Below are positions 43,361 through 53,816 of a stretch of 64,000 bases of DNA, piece by piece. Source of the stretch: Avibacterium gallinarum (GTDB lineage: Bacteria; Pseudomonadota; Gammaproteobacteria; Enterobacterales; Pasteurellaceae); assembly GCF_002921135.1 (NCBI RefSeq), contig NZ_PQVJ01000001.1, forward strand, positions 1-64,000. The letters run 5' to 3'. Position 1 is the first letter of the stretch. Each line of letters begins with the position of its first letter. A program made the translations under genes and the position numbers. The notes below the pieces were generated by a model. It saw nothing but the letters and a program-made list of their open reading frames with translations, ran no database searches and had not been told where the DNA came from.

Positions 43361-46146
43361 TGGCTGATGTATTAACCAATTTTAATTCCGGTAAATTATG
43401 GGATTTCTCTGGTGGCATTCATCCGCCTGAAATGAAATCTCAATCAAATCACACACCTATTCGCCCTGCAGATCTGGTGAAAACCTACTATGTTCCGGTT
43501 AAACAGCACGCTGGTAATGCTGGAAATCTGCTAGTGAACGTTGGGGATAAAGTGCTAAAAGGTCAGCCATTAACGCAGGGGGAAGGATTACGCAATCTGC
43601 CTGTCCACGCCCCAAGTTCAGGCGTTATCACGGCAATTGCGCCTTATATTGCCGCCCACCCTTCTGGTTTACCTGAACTAACCATTCAAATTCAGGCAGA
43701 CGGTAAAGATGAATGGCGTAAACAGCACCCAATTGAAGATTTCCTGAGCCAAACGCCAGAACAGCTTATTGAAAAAATTTATCACGCTGGAATTGCAGGC
43801 TTAGGCGGCGCGGTATTCCCAACAGCGGCTAAAATTCAATCGGCAGAAAATAAAGTAAAACTGCTCATTATCAATGGCGCAGAATGTGAACCTTACATCA
43901 CCTGTGATGATCGCTTAATGCAAGATCGTCCGAAAGAGATCATCGAAGGAATACGCATCTTACGCTATATTTTACGCCCTGAAAAAGTGGTTATTGCCAT
44001 TGAGGACAACAAACCCAAGGCAGTGAAAGCCCTTAAACACGCTTTAAAAGGGGCAAATGATATTGAAATTCGTGTGATTCCCACCAAATATCCTTCAGGT
44101 GCGGCAAAACAGCTTATCCAAGTGCTAACAGGCATTGAAGTGCCGAGCGGTCAGCGTTCTTCCAGCATTGGCGTGCTAATGCACAATGTCGGCACGGCGT
44201 TTGCGATCAAACGAGCGGTGATCAATGACGAACCGTTAATTGAACGCGTGGTTACGCTAACAGGCGATAAAATCCCACACAAAGGCAATCTTTTAGTTCG
44301 CTTAGGCACGCCGATTTCCGCCCTATTGCAACAAGTGGGCTATCAATATGACGTGCGTTTCCCAGTGTTTATGGGCGGGCCAATGATGGGCTTTATTTTG
44401 CCCAATCTCAACGCGCCTGTAACCAAAGTTACTAACTGCTTGCTCGCGCCTGATCATTTTGAATATGCCGAACCCGAGCCAGAGCAAGCCTGTATCCGCT
44501 GCTCTGCTTGCTCAGACGCTTGTCCTGTGCATTTAATGCCGCAGCAACTATATTGGTTCGCGCGCAGTGAAGATCACCAAAAATCAGAACAATATGCCCT
44601 GCAAGATTGCATTGAATGTGGCTTGTGCGCTTATGTTTGCCCGAGCCACATTCCGCTTATTCAATATTTCCGTCAAGAAAAAGCGAAAATTTGGGAAATC
44701 AAAGAACAAGCGCAAAAATCCCACGAAGCGAAATTACGTTTCGAGGCACGCCAAGCGCGTTTAGAAAAAGAAGAACAAGCCCGCAAAGCGCGCACCCAAC
44801 GTGCCGCTGAAGCGCGCCGTGAAGAAATTGCTAAACAGAAAGGCGTTGATCCTGTTCAAGCCGCATTAGAACGTTTAAAAGCGAAAAAACAAAGCGACAG
44901 CGAACGCCCAAATGTGAAAACTTTTGTGGACGAAAAAGGCCAGCTGCAACCAGATAATTCCGATATTATGGCACAACGCAAAGCACGCCGCTTAGCACGC
45001 CAACAAGCTGAACAAGAAAATGCAACGTCTTCACAATCACAAGAAAACTCAGCGCAAAATACTGAGGAAAATCGCACCGCACTTGATGCAAATTCCGATC
45101 CTAAGAAAGCTGCGATCGCAGCCGCACTTGCACGAGCGAAATCGAAGAAACAAGCGCAGAACAGCACGGTTCAATTTGCAGACTCAGCAGAGAACAGTGT
45201 GGAAAATCAAGGTGTAGCCGAACAATCGAAAACCCAAAGTACGGTCGAAAAAACAAAAGAAAAAACGCAAGAAAATTCCACCGCACTTGATCCGAAAAAA
45301 GCTGCTATCGCTGCGGCGATTGCTCGAGCAAAAGCGAAGAAACAAGCTCAAAACGACATGGTTCAATCTGCAAGTTCTGCAGAGAAAAGTGTAGAAAATC
45401 AAGGTTTAGCCGAACAAGCAGAAACACAAAGTGCGGTCGAAAAAACAAAAGAAAAAACGCAAGAAAATTCCACCGCACTTGATCCGAAAAAAGCCGCTAT
45501 CGCTGCGGCCATTGCACGGGCAAAAGCGAAGAAACAAGCTCAGAACGATACAGTTCAATCTTCAGGTTCAGCTGAGAATAGTGTGGAAAATCAAGGTATA
45601 GCCGAACAAATTCAAAGCCAAAGTGCGGCTGAAAAAACAAAAGAAAAAACTCCAGAAAATACCACCGCTCTTGATCCGAAAAAAGCGGCTATTGCTGCCG
45701 CCATTGCACGAGCAAAAGCGAAGAAACAAGCTCAGAACAGTACAGAACAACCTGTAAGCTCAGTGGAGAACAGTGTGGAAAATCAAGGTTTAACCGAACA
45801 AGCAGAAACCCAAAATGCGGCTGAAAAAACAAAAGAAAAAACGCAAGAAAATGCCTCCGCGCTTGATCCTAAAAAAGCGGCTATTGCCGCAGCCATTGCA
45901 CCAGCAAAAGCGAAGAAACAAGCTCAGAACGGAACAGCTCAATCTGCAAATTCCGCAGAGAAAAATGTGGAAAATCAAGGTTTAGCCGAACAATCGGAAA
46001 CCCAAAGTGCGGTCGAAAAAACAAAAGAAAAAACGCTAGAAAATTCCACCGCACTTGATCCGAAAAAAGCCGCGATCGCTGCCGCCATTGCACGGGCAAA
46101 AGCGAAGAAACAAGCAAAAGAAAATCGATCTGAAGAACAAGAATAA
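43360..46146 (+). CDS. rnfC: Rnf complex subunit RnfC with long repetitive C terminus
   Basis: 928 aa. Residues 1-450 are the conserved core: barrel-sandwich, NADH/FMN-binding domain with [13 protein letters not shown] and [13 protein letters not shown], and two 4Fe-4S motifs [12 protein letters not shown] and [13 protein letters not shown] charged helical linker follows (about 450-560). From about 565 to the end the protein repeats a 64-residue unit six times, each with [21 protein letters not shown]. coli RsxC has a shorter tail with similar [12 protein letters not shown] repeats. One unit has AP in place of AR. The repeats are exactly 192 bp each. Confidence 0.95.
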   Translation: MADVLTNFNSGKLWDFSGGIHPPEMKSQSNHTPIRPADLVKTYYVPVKQHAGNAGNLLVNVGDKVLKGQPLTQGEGLRNLPVHAPSSGVITAIAPYIAAHPSGLPELTIQIQADGKDEWRKQHPIEDFLSQTPEQLIEKIYHAGIAGLGGAVFPTAAKIQSAENKVKLLIINGAECEPYITCDDRLMQDRPKEIIEGIRILRYILRPEKVVIAIEDNKPKAVKALKHALKGANDIEIRVIPTKYPSGAAKQLIQVLTGIEVPSGQRSSSIGVLMHNVGTAFAIKRAVINDEPLIERVVTLTGDKIPHKGNLLVRLGTPISALLQQVGYQYDVRFPVFMGGPMMGFILPNLNAPVTKVTNCLLAPDHFEYAEPEPEQACIRCSACSDACPVHLMPQQLYWFARSEDHQKSEQYALQDCIECGLCAYVCPSHIPLIQYFRQEKAKIWEIKEQAQKSHEAKLRFEARQARLEKEEQARKARTQRAAEARREEIAKQKGVDPVQAALERLKAKKQSDSERPNVKTFVDEKGQLQPDNSDIMAQRKARRLARQQAEQENATSSQSQENSAQNTEENRTALDANSDPKKAAIAAALARAKSKKQAQNSTVQFADSAENSVENQGVAEQSKTQSTVEKTKEKTQENSTALDPKKAAIAAAIARAKAKKQAQNDMVQSASSAEKSVENQGLAEQAETQSAVEKTKEKTQENSTALDPKKAAIAAAIARAKAKKQAQNDTVQSSGSAENSVENQGIAEQIQSQSAAEKTKEKTPENTTALDPKKAAIAAAIARAKAKKQAQNSTEQPVSSVENSVENQGLTEQAETQNAAEKTKEKTQENASALDPKKAAIAAAIAPAKAKKQAQNGTAQSANSAEKNVENQGLAEQSETQSAVEKTKEKTLENSTALDPKKAAIAAAIARAKAKKQAKENRSEEQE
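45068..46135 (+). repeat. Six tandem 192-bp repeats in the 3' end of rnfC
   Basis: The GATCC that follows the uptake sequence recurs at 45097, 45289, 45481, 45673, 45865 and 46057, an exact 192-bp period. Most units carry a forward and a reverse uptake sequence, ACCGCACTT (coding TALD) and AAGTGCGGT (coding SAVE). Units 4 and 5 have degenerate copies of the first. The period is a multiple of three, so copy number can change without breaking the frame. Confidence 0.93.
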
Positions 46147-46155
46147 GGTTTAGCA

Positions 46156-47229
46156 ATGTTTAAAATGATGAGTTCGCCACACACCCACTCGGGCAAATTG
46201 ACTGCTCGTATTATGCTGTGGGTGGCGTTGGCAATGTTGCCTGCATTGGGCGCACAAATTTATTATTTTGGTTTTGGTGTGTTAATTCAAAGCCTGCTCG
46301 CCATTACCCTTGCGTTAGTGTTGGAATTTATGGTTACGCGCTTACGCAAAAAGCCCAACCTGTTTTATATCAGTGATTTCAGCGTGGTGCTAACAGCATT
46401 AATGCTCGCGATGGCAATCCCACCTTATGCACCTTATTGGGTGATTTTAATCGGGACATTCTGTGCGGTCATTTTAGGCAAGCACGTTTACGGTGGCTTG
46501 GGGCAAAATCTGTTTAACCCTGCAATGGTGGGTTATGTGGTGTTGCTCATTTCTTTCCCTGTGCAAATGACGGCTTGGCTGCCGCCCGTGGCGTTATTAA
46601 ATGAGCCACCTAGCCTGCAAGATGCTTATCAGCTGATTTTCCACGGCATTACTACGGACGGCTTCAGCCTGCATCAATTAGCCAATTCCATTGATGGGAT
46701 TACCCAAGCCACGCCATTGGATTCCGTCAAAACCGCAAGCAAAATTAATATGGCGATAAGAGAAATTAATCAATCTCCTATTTTTGTGGAAGTGATGCCT
46801 TTTGAGAGTGAACTCAATCTTGGTTTAGGCTGGGCACAAATCAATCTTTTCTTTTTACTTGGCGGTGTTTTCCTAATTTGGAAGAAAATTATTCATTGGC
46901 AAATTCCTACTGCCTTTTTAGCCACAATGTTACTGGTAAGCGGTATTCACTGGCTTACTTCTTCTTATGCGCCAAGCCCCTTATGGCATTGGTTTAGCGG
47001 GGCAACAATGTTCGGCGCATTTTTTATTGCCACTGACCCTGTCACATCTTCAATCACGCCAAAAGGAAAACTGATTTTCGGTGCGATTGTGGGCTTGCTT
47101 GTGTGCCTAATTCGCTTTAATGGCAACTACCCTGATGGCGTGGCATTTGCTGTGTTACTGGCAAATATTTGTGTGCCATTGATAGATCATTACACGCGAC
47201 CACGCGTGGCTGGATACAAAAGGAAATAA
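46156..47229 (+). CDS. rnfD: Rnf complex membrane subunit RnfD
   Basis: 357 aa membrane protein related to NqrB. N-terminal [20 protein letters not shown], several TM helices, and [20 protein letters not shown]. The loop [14 protein letters not shown] contains the threonine expected to carry covalently bound FMN. Lies 9 nt after rnfC. Confidence 0.95.
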   Translation: MFKMMSSPHTHSGKLTARIMLWVALAMLPALGAQIYYFGFGVLIQSLLAITLALVLEFMVTRLRKKPNLFYISDFSVVLTALMLAMAIPPYAPYWVILIGTFCAVILGKHVYGGLGQNLFNPAMVGYVVLLISFPVQMTAWLPPVALLNEPPSLQDAYQLIFHGITTDGFSLHQLANSIDGITQATPLDSVKTASKINMAIREINQSPIFVEVMPFESELNLGLGWAQINLFFLLGGVFLIWKKIIHWQIPTAFLATMLLVSGIHWLTSSYAPSPLWHWFSGATMFGAFFIATDPVTSSITPKGKLIFGAIVGLLVCLIRFNGNYPDGVAFAVLLANICVPLIDHYTRPRVAGYKRK

Positions 47230-47232
47230 GCA

Positions 47233-47859
47233 ATGCAAACGGTAAAAATTAGCACCCGTTATGGCGTGATCTTGGGCATTATTGCGTTAATTTGCACCGC
47301 ACTTTCTACCGCTGTGTATTTCTTAACGAAAGCCCCTATTGAGCAAGCCATCGCCAAACAACAAGCTGAATTGCTTGCACAAATTATTCCACCGCAAAGT
47401 TACGATAACGATTTGCTCGCCAGTTGTTCTCAGCCTGATTTCGCTGAAGCCAAAACCTTACGCATTGAGAAAATCTGTATCGCAGAGAAAAATCATCAGC
47501 CCGTGGCTTATGCTTATGAAACCATTGCGCCAGATGGCTATTCAGGCAATATTCGCTTTCTGGTGGGGATTACACCACAGGGTGAAGTGCTAGGTTTGCG
47601 TGTGCTTGAACACAAAGAAACTCCGGGCTTAGGTGATAAAATTGAACTGCGTATTTCTGATTGGGTGCTGAGCTTTAATCAACAAAAAATCAGTGCCGAT
47701 AATCTCAATGATTGGGCGGTAAAAAAAGATGGCGGTAAATTCGATCAATTTACTGGCGCAACCATTACACCGCGCGCCATCGTCAATCAAACTAAGCGTT
47801 CAGCCTTGCCATTATTGCAACAAATGAATAATAATGCGGTGAAACAGGAGCAAAACTAA
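47233..47859 (+). CDS. rnfG: Rnf complex flavoprotein subunit RnfG
   Basis: 208 aa. One N-terminal TM helix (about 8-29) followed by a periplasmic FMN-binding domain. The motif [14 protein letters not shown] contains the threonine that covalently binds FMN by a phosphodiester bond. [15 protein letters not shown] is also typical. Its last base overlaps the start of rnfE. Confidence 0.95.
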   Translation: MQTVKISTRYGVILGIIALICTALSTAVYFLTKAPIEQAIAKQQAELLAQIIPPQSYDNDLLASCSQPDFAEAKTLRIEKICIAEKNHQPVAYAYETIAPDGYSGNIRFLVGITPQGEVLGLRVLEHKETPGLGDKIELRISDWVLSFNQQKISADNLNDWAVKKDGGKFDQFTGATITPRAIVNQTKRSALPLLQQMNNNAVKQEQN

Positions 47860-48599
47860 TGCAAGAAAATCACGAAAAAAACCACCGCACTTTAGACCAT
47901 ACATCAGAAACCGAAATGGATTTGGCTTCCATTGAACCACAACAAAGCGTGCCGACTGGGCTAAAAAGCCAATGGAGCGAATTATTTAAGCAAGGTTTTT
48001 GGCATAATAACCCCGCTCTTGTGCAACTGTTGGGGCTTTGCCCGCTACTTGCGGTGTCTAGCTCGGCAACCAACGCCCTTGGTTTAGGCATTGCCACCAT
48101 TGCGGTATTAATCTGTACCAATGTAGTAGTTTCGTTGTTCCGCAAGCATATTCCGCACGCCATTCGTATTCCTATTTATGTGATGATTATCGCCACCACG
48201 GTAACCATTGTGCAACTGATTATGAATGCCTACACTTATACGCTTTATCAATCCTTAGGGATCTTCATTCCTTTGATTGTGACAAACTGTATCGTCATTG
48301 GTCGTGCAGAAGCCTTTGCATCAAAAAATGGCGTGTTGCTTTCGCTCTTTGATGGCTTTGCAATGGGCGTGGGAATGGCATTCAGCTTGTTTGTGCTAGG
48401 CGCAATTCGTGAAGTGTTAGGCACGGGCAAACTGTTTATGGGAATGGAAAACCTGCTCGGCAACTGGGCAACGGCATTACATTTAAACCTTTTTGAGCTA
48501 AACAGTAGCTTTTTGCTCGCTATTCTTCCCCCAGGGGCATTCCTTGGTTTAGGGCTGATTTTGGCGATGAAAAACTTAATCGATAATAAAAAACAATAA
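47859..48599 (+). CDS. rnfE: Rnf complex membrane subunit RnfE
   Basis: 246 aa. Six-TM protein paralogous to RnfA, recognised from [20 protein letters not shown] and [20 protein letters not shown]. It has an N-terminal extension of about 40 hydrophilic residues before the usual start region, partly encoded by an uptake sequence (HRTL). Translationally coupled to rnfG; nth starts 5 nt after the stop. Confidence 0.94.
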   Translation: MQENHEKNHRTLDHTSETEMDLASIEPQQSVPTGLKSQWSELFKQGFWHNNPALVQLLGLCPLLAVSSSATNALGLGIATIAVLICTNVVVSLFRKHIPHAIRIPIYVMIIATTVTIVQLIMNAYTYTLYQSLGIFIPLIVTNCIVIGRAEAFASKNGVLLSLFDGFAMGVGMAFSLFVLGAIREVLGTGKLFMGMENLLGNWATALHLNLFELNSSFLLAILPPGAFLGLGLILAMKNLIDNKKQ

Positions 48600-48604
48600 A
48601 CACA

Positions 48605-49240
48605 ATGAATAAACAAAAACGCATTGAAATCTTAACTCGACTGCGGGATCAAAATCCCCACCCCACAACAGAATTAAATTATAATTCGCCCTTTGAATTA
48701 TTGATTGCGGTGATTTTGTCTGCGCAAGCCACAGATAAAGGGGTAAATAAAGCCACGGCGAAACTGTTCCCTGTGGCAAACACCCCACAAGCGATTTTAG
48801 AGCTTGGGTTAGACGGGTTAAAGAGCTATATCAAAACCATTGGACTATTTAATAGCAAAGCGGAAAATATTATTAAAACCTGCCGAGATCTGATCGAAAA
48901 ACACAATGGCGAAATTCCCCAAACCCGTGAAGAACTTGAAGCCCTAGCTGGCGTTGGGCGCAAAACCGCGAATGTGGTGTTAAATACCGCCTTTGGTCAG
49001 CCGACTATTGCGGTGGATACGCATATTTTCCGCGTCTGCAATCGCACCAACTTTGCCCCCGGTAAAACCGTGTTGCAAGTCGAAGAAAAATTACTCAAGG
49101 TTGTGCCGGCAGAATTTAAAGTGGACGTGCATCATTGGCTGATTTTGCACGGACGTTACACCTGCATTGCGCGCAAGCCACGTTGCGGTTCTTGTATTAT
49201 TGAAGATCTTTGTGAATACAAAGACAAAACTGAAAATTAA
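48605..49240 (+). CDS. nth: Endonuclease III Nth
   Basis: 211 aa DNA glycosylase/AP lyase for oxidised pyrimidines. Helix-hairpin-helix LAGVGRKTANVVLNTAFG with catalytic K120 and D138 (TIAVDTHIFRV), then a C-terminal 4Fe-4S cluster motif starting CIARKPRCGSCIIEDLC. Last gene of the rnf operon, as in E. coli rsxABCDGE-nth. Confidence 0.97.
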   Translation: MNKQKRIEILTRLRDQNPHPTTELNYNSPFELLIAVILSAQATDKGVNKATAKLFPVANTPQAILELGLDGLKSYIKTIGLFNSKAENIIKTCRDLIEKHNGEIPQTREELEALAGVGRKTANVVLNTAFGQPTIAVDTHIFRVCNRTNFAPGKTVLQVEEKLLKVVPAEFKVDVHHWLILHGRYTCIARKPRCGSCIIEDLCEYKDKTEN

Positions 49241-49248
49241 GGTAGTTT

Positions 49249-50616
49249 ATGACAACAAAAAAATCTGAACGACAAACTTGGTCAAGCCGATTAACCTATA
49301 TTATGACTGTCGCTGGCGCAACCGTAGGGTTTGGTGCAACTTGGCGTTTCCCTTATTTAGTGGGTGAAAACGGTGGCGGCGCATACGTTTTATTATTCTG
49401 CATCGCGATGATCGTCATCGGTATTCCAATGATCTTAGTGGAAAACGTGATTGGTCGCCGCTTGCGTGTGAATTCGATTGATGCCTTTGAAGATAAACTC
49501 ACCGCCAAACCCCATTCAAAATATTGGAAAATCATTGGTTATATGGGCTTGCTCGGTGCCTTCGGCATTATGGCTTACTATATGGTGCTTGGCGGCTGGG
49601 TGATGAATTATATTATCAGCCTGATTTCTGGCAGCCTAGATATTTCTAGCACCATCAGCAAAGACTATGCCAAAACCTTCTATGAACAAAGCATTAGTAA
49701 TAGCCCGCTCCAAATCGCCCTTTACACCTTTATTTTTGTGGCCATCAACTATGTAATTTTAGCTAAAGGGATTATCGGTGGTATTGAGCGTTCAGTGAAA
49801 TATTTAATGCCATTGCTGTTTGTGTTTTTAATTGGAATGGTGATCCGCAACATCACTTTACCCGGTGCGGCGGAAGGGATTATTTATTACCTCAAACCTG
49901 ATTTTTCTAAAATTACACCGCAGTTATTTATTATGGTGCTAGGCCAAGTTTTCTTTGCATTGAGTTTAGGCTTTGGCGTGCTGATCACCCTTTCAAGCTA
50001 TCTGAGCAAGGAAGAAAACTTAGTGCAAACCGCCGTAATCACAGGGTTTACCAACACCGTTATTGCGGTTTTAGCAGGCTTTATGATTTTTCCGTCTTTA
50101 TTCAGCTTCGGCATTGAGCCGAACGCAGGCCCAACGCTGGTGTTCCAAAGTTTACCAATTGTGTTCTCACATATGTGGGCAGGACGAATTTTCGCCATAA
50201 TCTTCTTTAGTTTATTGCTGATTGCAGCGCTCACTACTTCTATCACGATTTATGAAGTCATTATCACCGCACTTCAAGAAAAGCTCAGAATGCGCCGTGG
50301 AAAAGCCATTGCCTTAACCCTTGGCGGGATTTTCTTGCTCGGTAATATTCCTTCTATTTTAAGCGATAATTTACTGAAAGATTACACTTTCTTCGGCAAA
50401 AGCATTTTCGATGCCTTTGATTATGTAAGCGGAAATATTCTCTTTTTACTCACCGCACTTGGCTGCGCTATTTTCGTCGGCTTTGTGCTAAAAGATGAAG
50501 CGAAAAAAGAGCTTTCCGACACTCCCGACTCTACTTTCACAAAAATTTGGTTTAATTATGTGAAATATGTCGTGCCATTTATTATTTTGGTGATTTTTGT
50601 GAGTAATTTAATTTAA
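49249..50616 (+). CDS. Sodium-dependent neurotransmitter-symporter-family transporter
   Basis: 455 aa with about 11-12 TM segments. NSS/SLC6 signatures are TVAGATVGFGATWRFPYLVG in TM1 and GGGAYVLLFCIAMIVIGIPM. The TM6 region reads VFFALSLGFGVLITLSSYLS. Imports an amino acid with sodium; LeuT, MhsT and TnaT are relatives. The substrate cannot be read from the sequence. Lies 8 nt after nth but is not part of the classical rnf operon. Confidence 0.88.
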   Translation: MTTKKSERQTWSSRLTYIMTVAGATVGFGATWRFPYLVGENGGGAYVLLFCIAMIVIGIPMILVENVIGRRLRVNSIDAFEDKLTAKPHSKYWKIIGYMGLLGAFGIMAYYMVLGGWVMNYIISLISGSLDISSTISKDYAKTFYEQSISNSPLQIALYTFIFVAINYVILAKGIIGGIERSVKYLMPLLFVFLIGMVIRNITLPGAAEGIIYYLKPDFSKITPQLFIMVLGQVFFALSLGFGVLITLSSYLSKEENLVQTAVITGFTNTVIAVLAGFMIFPSLFSFGIEPNAGPTLVFQSLPIVFSHMWAGRIFAIIFFSLLLIAALTTSITIYEVIITALQEKLRMRRGKAIALTLGGIFLLGNIPSILSDNLLKDYTFFGKSIFDAFDYVSGNILFLLTALGCAIFVGFVLKDEAKKELSDTPDSTFTKIWFNYVKYVVPFIILVIFVSNLI

Positions 50617-50630
50617 CCTGTTTTCCTATA

Positions 50631-50667
50631 AAAATAAGGGGCTGATTTTTTTCAGCCCCTTATTTTT
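50631..50667. terminator. Bidirectional terminator between the NSS gene and metX
   Basis: AAAATAAGGGGCTGA and TCAGCCCCTTATTTTT make a 13- to 14-bp stem with a T loop between two convergent genes. Confidence 0.92.
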
Positions 50668-50682
50668 TCACTATGTGCTAAA

Positions 50683-51762
50683 TTAATGGTTTTCTAATCC
50701 ATTGCGAATTAGTGTTTCAAACGCATCATAAGCCACCAAAAAGGCATCGTGACCGTAATCGGAAGAGAATTCGTGATAGCTCAAATCAACGCCAGCTTGT
50801 TCAAGCATAGTTTTACTTTTTCTTACGTCCACCGCTTTGAAAAGCTGATCATTAGTCACGCCAATCAAAGTGTAACGCGCTTTAATACGCGACAATGCCT
50901 GCTCTGCACTTTCATAACCTAACGCAGGATCGTACAAATCCAATGCGCGCAACAAATGCAAATAACTGTTGGCATCAAAACGATCGAGAAATTTTTGCCC
51001 TTGATAACTGAGATAGGATTCCACTTGGAAATAATCCCCCCAATACTGCCCTTCCACTTTCGTGGCGCGTCCAAAAGCTTTGGTCAGCTGAATGTCGGTG
51101 CGATAAGTGAGCATTCCTAACATTCGTGCAATAGACAGCCCTTGCGAGGGCGGTTCACCGTCATAATAATCGCCATGATTAAAATTAGGATCGGTGATAA
51201 TAGCTTGGCGCATAACGTGATTAAACCCAATGGCTTCCGCACTAAAATAAAGAGAAGAGCAAAGATTGACGATATTATCCATAAAATCAGGATAATCAAT
51301 AGCCCATTGAGTGGCTTGCATTCCGCCGAACGAACCGCCAACAATGCCTTTTAAATGGGGAATTTCAAGATAATCGATCAGGGCTTTTTGCACCTTGACG
51401 ATATCCTGCACAAGGATATGCGGAAACTGGCTGCCATAGGGCTTTTGCGTTTGTGGATTAATTGACGCAGGCCCTGTTGTGCCTTTGCAGCCACCTAGCA
51501 CGTTAGAGCAAATGAAAAAATATTTTGACGTATCCAACGCCAAGCCCTCTCCCATAAAATTTTGCCACCAACCTGCTTGATTAGGGTCATCATTATAGGG
51601 TTCAGCATCGCCAGTTAAAGCGTGGCAAATCAGCACTGCATTGCTTTTATCCGCATTCAATTTGCCATAGGTTTGGTAGGCAACATCAATATGTCCAAGC
51701 TCCCCACCTAAGGTGAGGTTGAGCGGTGTTTGTGTAAAGAGTGTTGCTGTTTGTACTGCCAT
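50683..51762 (-). CDS. metX: Homoserine O-acetyltransferase MetX
   Basis: 359 aa alpha/beta hydrolase; acetylates homoserine as the first committed step of methionine synthesis. Nucleophile S144 in [11 protein letters not shown]. The conserved region [25 protein letters not shown] and the C-terminal [10 protein letters not shown] (catalytic His) are present. Use of MetX instead of MetA differs from E. coli. Controlled by a MetJ operator upstream (51848-51879). Confidence 0.95.
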   Translation of the reverse strand: MAVQTATLFTQTPLNLTLGGELGHIDVAYQTYGKLNADKSNAVLICHALTGDAEPYNDDPNQAGWWQNFMGEGLALDTSKYFFICSNVLGGCKGTTGPASINPQTQKPYGSQFPHILVQDIVKVQKALIDYLEIPHLKGIVGGSFGGMQATQWAIDYPDFMDNIVNLCSSLYFSAEAIGFNHVMRQAIITDPNFNHGDYYDGEPPSQGLSIARMLGMLTYRTDIQLTKAFGRATKVEGQYWGDYFQVESYLSYQGQKFLDRFDANSYLHLLRALDLYDPALGYESAEQALSRIKARYTLIGVTNDQLFKAVDVRKSKTMLEQAGVDLSYHEFSSDYGHDAFLVAYDAFETLIRNGLENH

Positions 51763-51810
51763 TGCCTATCCATTACTTCATTGATGCGATCTTGCCAAGG
51801 TAGGATACAT

Positions 51811-51839
51811 AAACTACCCTTAGCCCTGTACCTTGTCAA
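51811..51839 (-). promoter_or_regulatory. metX promoter
   Basis: Minus-strand TTGACA (plus 51834-51839) and TAGTTT (plus 51811-51816) are separated by 17 bp. The MetJ boxes lie 8 bp upstream of the -35, so bound MetJ would compete with RNA polymerase. Confidence 0.65.
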
Positions 51840-51847
51840 GAAATTTT

Positions 51848-51879
51848 AGACGTCTAAACTTCTAGACGTATTTTAGAAT
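51848..51879. promoter_or_regulatory. MetJ operator (tandem met boxes)
   Basis: Consecutive 8-bp units AGACGTCT, AAACTTCT, AGACGTAT and TTTAGAAT. The first is the perfect met box; the third has two changes, the others are weaker. MetJ with S-adenosylmethionine binds such tandem boxes co-operatively, so metX should be repressed when methionine is plentiful. Confidence 0.85.
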
Positions 51880-51947
51880 AAATTTACTTGAATTTACTAG
51901 TGTTTTTTATTATTTTGATGAGCAAGAAATAAAAAAACACGAATTTT

Positions 51948-52646
51948 ATGCTGAAATCCTTTTTCCGTTACCTTTTTTCTTTTCGGTGGCTGAGCTATCT
52001 ACCACGCAAATTTTTGCAATACAGTCTGTTTTGTCTTTTTTTGTGTGTTTTCGTTTTGGTGCTGATCGATCAGGCAATCGGCTTTTACGTTCGCCAAGGT
52101 ATTTATACGGACATCAATAAACTACCCTATCGCCCTTATGGGTTGGTGCTAGGCACATCAAAATATTTCGCTAAAAATACGCCAAATCTGTTTTATTCTT
52201 ACCGTTTGAATGCAGCAAGTGAACTATTTAAAGAACGCAAAGTAGATTATTTACTGCTTAGCGGAGATAACCGCACTGTGGAATATAACGAACCGCGCAC
52301 AATGTTCAAAGATTTGAAAAAAATGGGTGTGCCAGAAGAGTATATGTATCGCGACTATGCAGGATTTCGTACCTTAGATTCTGTGATCCGCGCCGATCAA
52401 GTGTTTAAAGCCCATTCCATCACCATTATTACACAGCGTTTTCATTGTGAACGGGCTTTATTCATTGCCAAATATCATAATATTGATGCAATCTGCTTTG
52501 CGGCGGAATACCCAAGTGGCTATACCTTTGTACGTTTCCGCGAATTTTTCGCAAGAGTACAGGCGGTGCTTGATCTTTTAATCGAAAAAGAACCGCACTT
52601 TTTAGGCAAACCAGAACCGCTACCACCACCGCCTTTGTCTGACTAA
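51948..52646 (+). CDS. sanA: SanA/DUF218-family envelope protein
   Basis: 232 aa. One N-terminal TM helix (about 26-46), then a DUF218 domain with GLVLGTSKYFAKNTPNLFYS, YLLLSGDNRTVEYNEPRTMF and ITQRFHCERALFIA. E. coli SanA is needed for barrier function at high temperature, including vancomycin exclusion. Ends in a Pro-rich tail (PEPLPPPPLSD). The RBS is not obvious. Its last bases overlap the end of the convergent cra gene. Confidence 0.87.
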   Translation: MLKSFFRYLFSFRWLSYLPRKFLQYSLFCLFLCVFVLVLIDQAIGFYVRQGIYTDINKLPYRPYGLVLGTSKYFAKNTPNLFYSYRLNAASELFKERKVDYLLLSGDNRTVEYNEPRTMFKDLKKMGVPEEYMYRDYAGFRTLDSVIRADQVFKAHSITIITQRFHCERALFIAKYHNIDAICFAAEYPSGYTFVRFREFFARVQAVLDLLIEKEPHFLGKPEPLPPPPLSD

Positions 52647-53635
52647 CAATGATAAACTAAATCACGCAATACTTTATTTGGCAGATTTAAGCCTTCTAAA
52701 TCAGATTTATGGTTAAGTCGTTCTAACACTAAATCAAGCAATTTATCGGCAATTTTCTTGTGATCTTGCACCGCACATAGGGTTTTATTGCCCAACAATT
52801 CTAACATTTCGTGATCCCCAAAAGTGGCAATCACTAATTGCTGTGGAATCCCTTTATTCTGTCTTAATAGCACTTGGAATATACCCTGTAACAACGTCAA
52901 AGAAGTAACAAATAAAGCATCTGGCAACGAATTTGTTACAAGCCATTGTTCAAAGGTTTGCGCTGCAGAATCACGGTGGAATTGCCCACTATAAAGAAAT
53001 TCTACCGAATTTTCTGACCGCTCTTTTAACGCCTGACGAAATCCCAATTCACGCTCCTTGCTCGTTGGTAATTCAGGTAATGCACCAAAAAAGAGTACAT
53101 TGTTAAAAGATTGCTGTTTAAACAAATCTTGCGCCAAGCGATAAGCATCATTTCTATCATCAGATAGCACATTGATCACATTATCCCCGCTGATCTTACG
53201 GTCAAAACCAAACACTGGCACTTTACTTTGCTGATAAAACAAATTGTCTGCTGGCAAGGAAGTAGAAACAATCAGCGCATCAATTTTGCGTTGGAAAAGA
53301 TGCTTGGCACAAGCCATCTCATTATTTGGATTATCGTTAGAACAGGCAATCAGCAGTTGATAGCCTTTTTCGCGAAACTTTTGTTCAAGCTGATGAGCAA
53401 TTCTTGCATAGCTCATATTTTCAAAATCAGGAATAATCAACCCAATGGTATTGGTTTTCCCTGCTCTCAACCCAGCCGCCATCGCGTTAGGTTTGAAATC
53501 ATATTCCTTGATTAACGATTGTACCTTTTCAATGGTTTTATCACTTACTCGATACTGTTTTGCTTTGCCATTTACCACATAACTTACTGTTGTTCTGGAA
53601 ACCCCAGCAAGTTTAGCTAGCTCGTCTAATTTCAC
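52643..53635 (-). CDS. cra: Catabolite repressor/activator Cra (FruR)
   Basis: 330 aa LacI-family regulator. The HTH and hinge MKLDELAKLAGVSRTTVSYV, NGKAKQYRVSDKTIEKV and PNAMAAGLRAGKTNTIGLII are nearly those of E. coli Cra. LLIACSNDNPNNEM and IDALIVSTSLP support the effector domain. Cra senses fructose 1-phosphate and controls glycolytic and gluconeogenic flow. No fru genes are adjacent here. Confidence 0.92.
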   Translation of the reverse strand: MKLDELAKLAGVSRTTVSYVVNGKAKQYRVSDKTIEKVQSLIKEYDFKPNAMAAGLRAGKTNTIGLIIPDFENMSYARIAHQLEQKFREKGYQLLIACSNDNPNNEMACAKHLFQRKIDALIVSTSLPADNLFYQQSKVPVFGFDRKISGDNVINVLSDDRNDAYRLAQDLFKQQSFNNVLFFGALPELPTSKERELGFRQALKERSENSVEFLYSGQFHRDSAAQTFEQWLVTNSLPDALFVTSLTLLQGIFQVLLRQNKGIPQQLVIATFGDHEMLELLGNKTLCAVQDHKKIADKLLDLVLERLNHKSDLEGLNLPNKVLRDLVYHC

Positions 53636-53766
53636 ATTAACTCCTTTTAATATGCCATTTCAATTTTAAAGTACGGTGAATTATAACACCAAATTTTCAG
53701 TCATTTTTATGCGAAAATTCTCGAAATTTGATCTATCTCGCAAAAAATCACCTCATCTGCTGAGCA

Positions 53767-53800
53767 TAAAAAAGACTGAATTTTTTCAATTCAGCCTTTT
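53767..53800 (-). terminator. Intrinsic terminator of aroG
   Basis: On the minus strand AAGGCTGAATT and AATTCAGTCTTTTTT form an imperfect stem around GAAAAA, ending in a T run. It follows the aroG stop by 17 nt. Confidence 0.82.
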
Positions 53801-53816
53801 CTCTATAAAAATCAAA

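Noticed and set aside
45068-46135. Regular repeats could suggest a CRISPR array
   Set aside because: The 192-bp units are continuous in-frame coding sequence of rnfC, far longer than CRISPR repeats and without unique spacers.
44856-46196. Several minus-strand frames with Phe/Cys-rich sequence opposite the rnfC repeats
   Set aside because: They are antisense shadows of the Lys/Ala-rich repeats, repeat with the same period and lack ribosome-binding sites.
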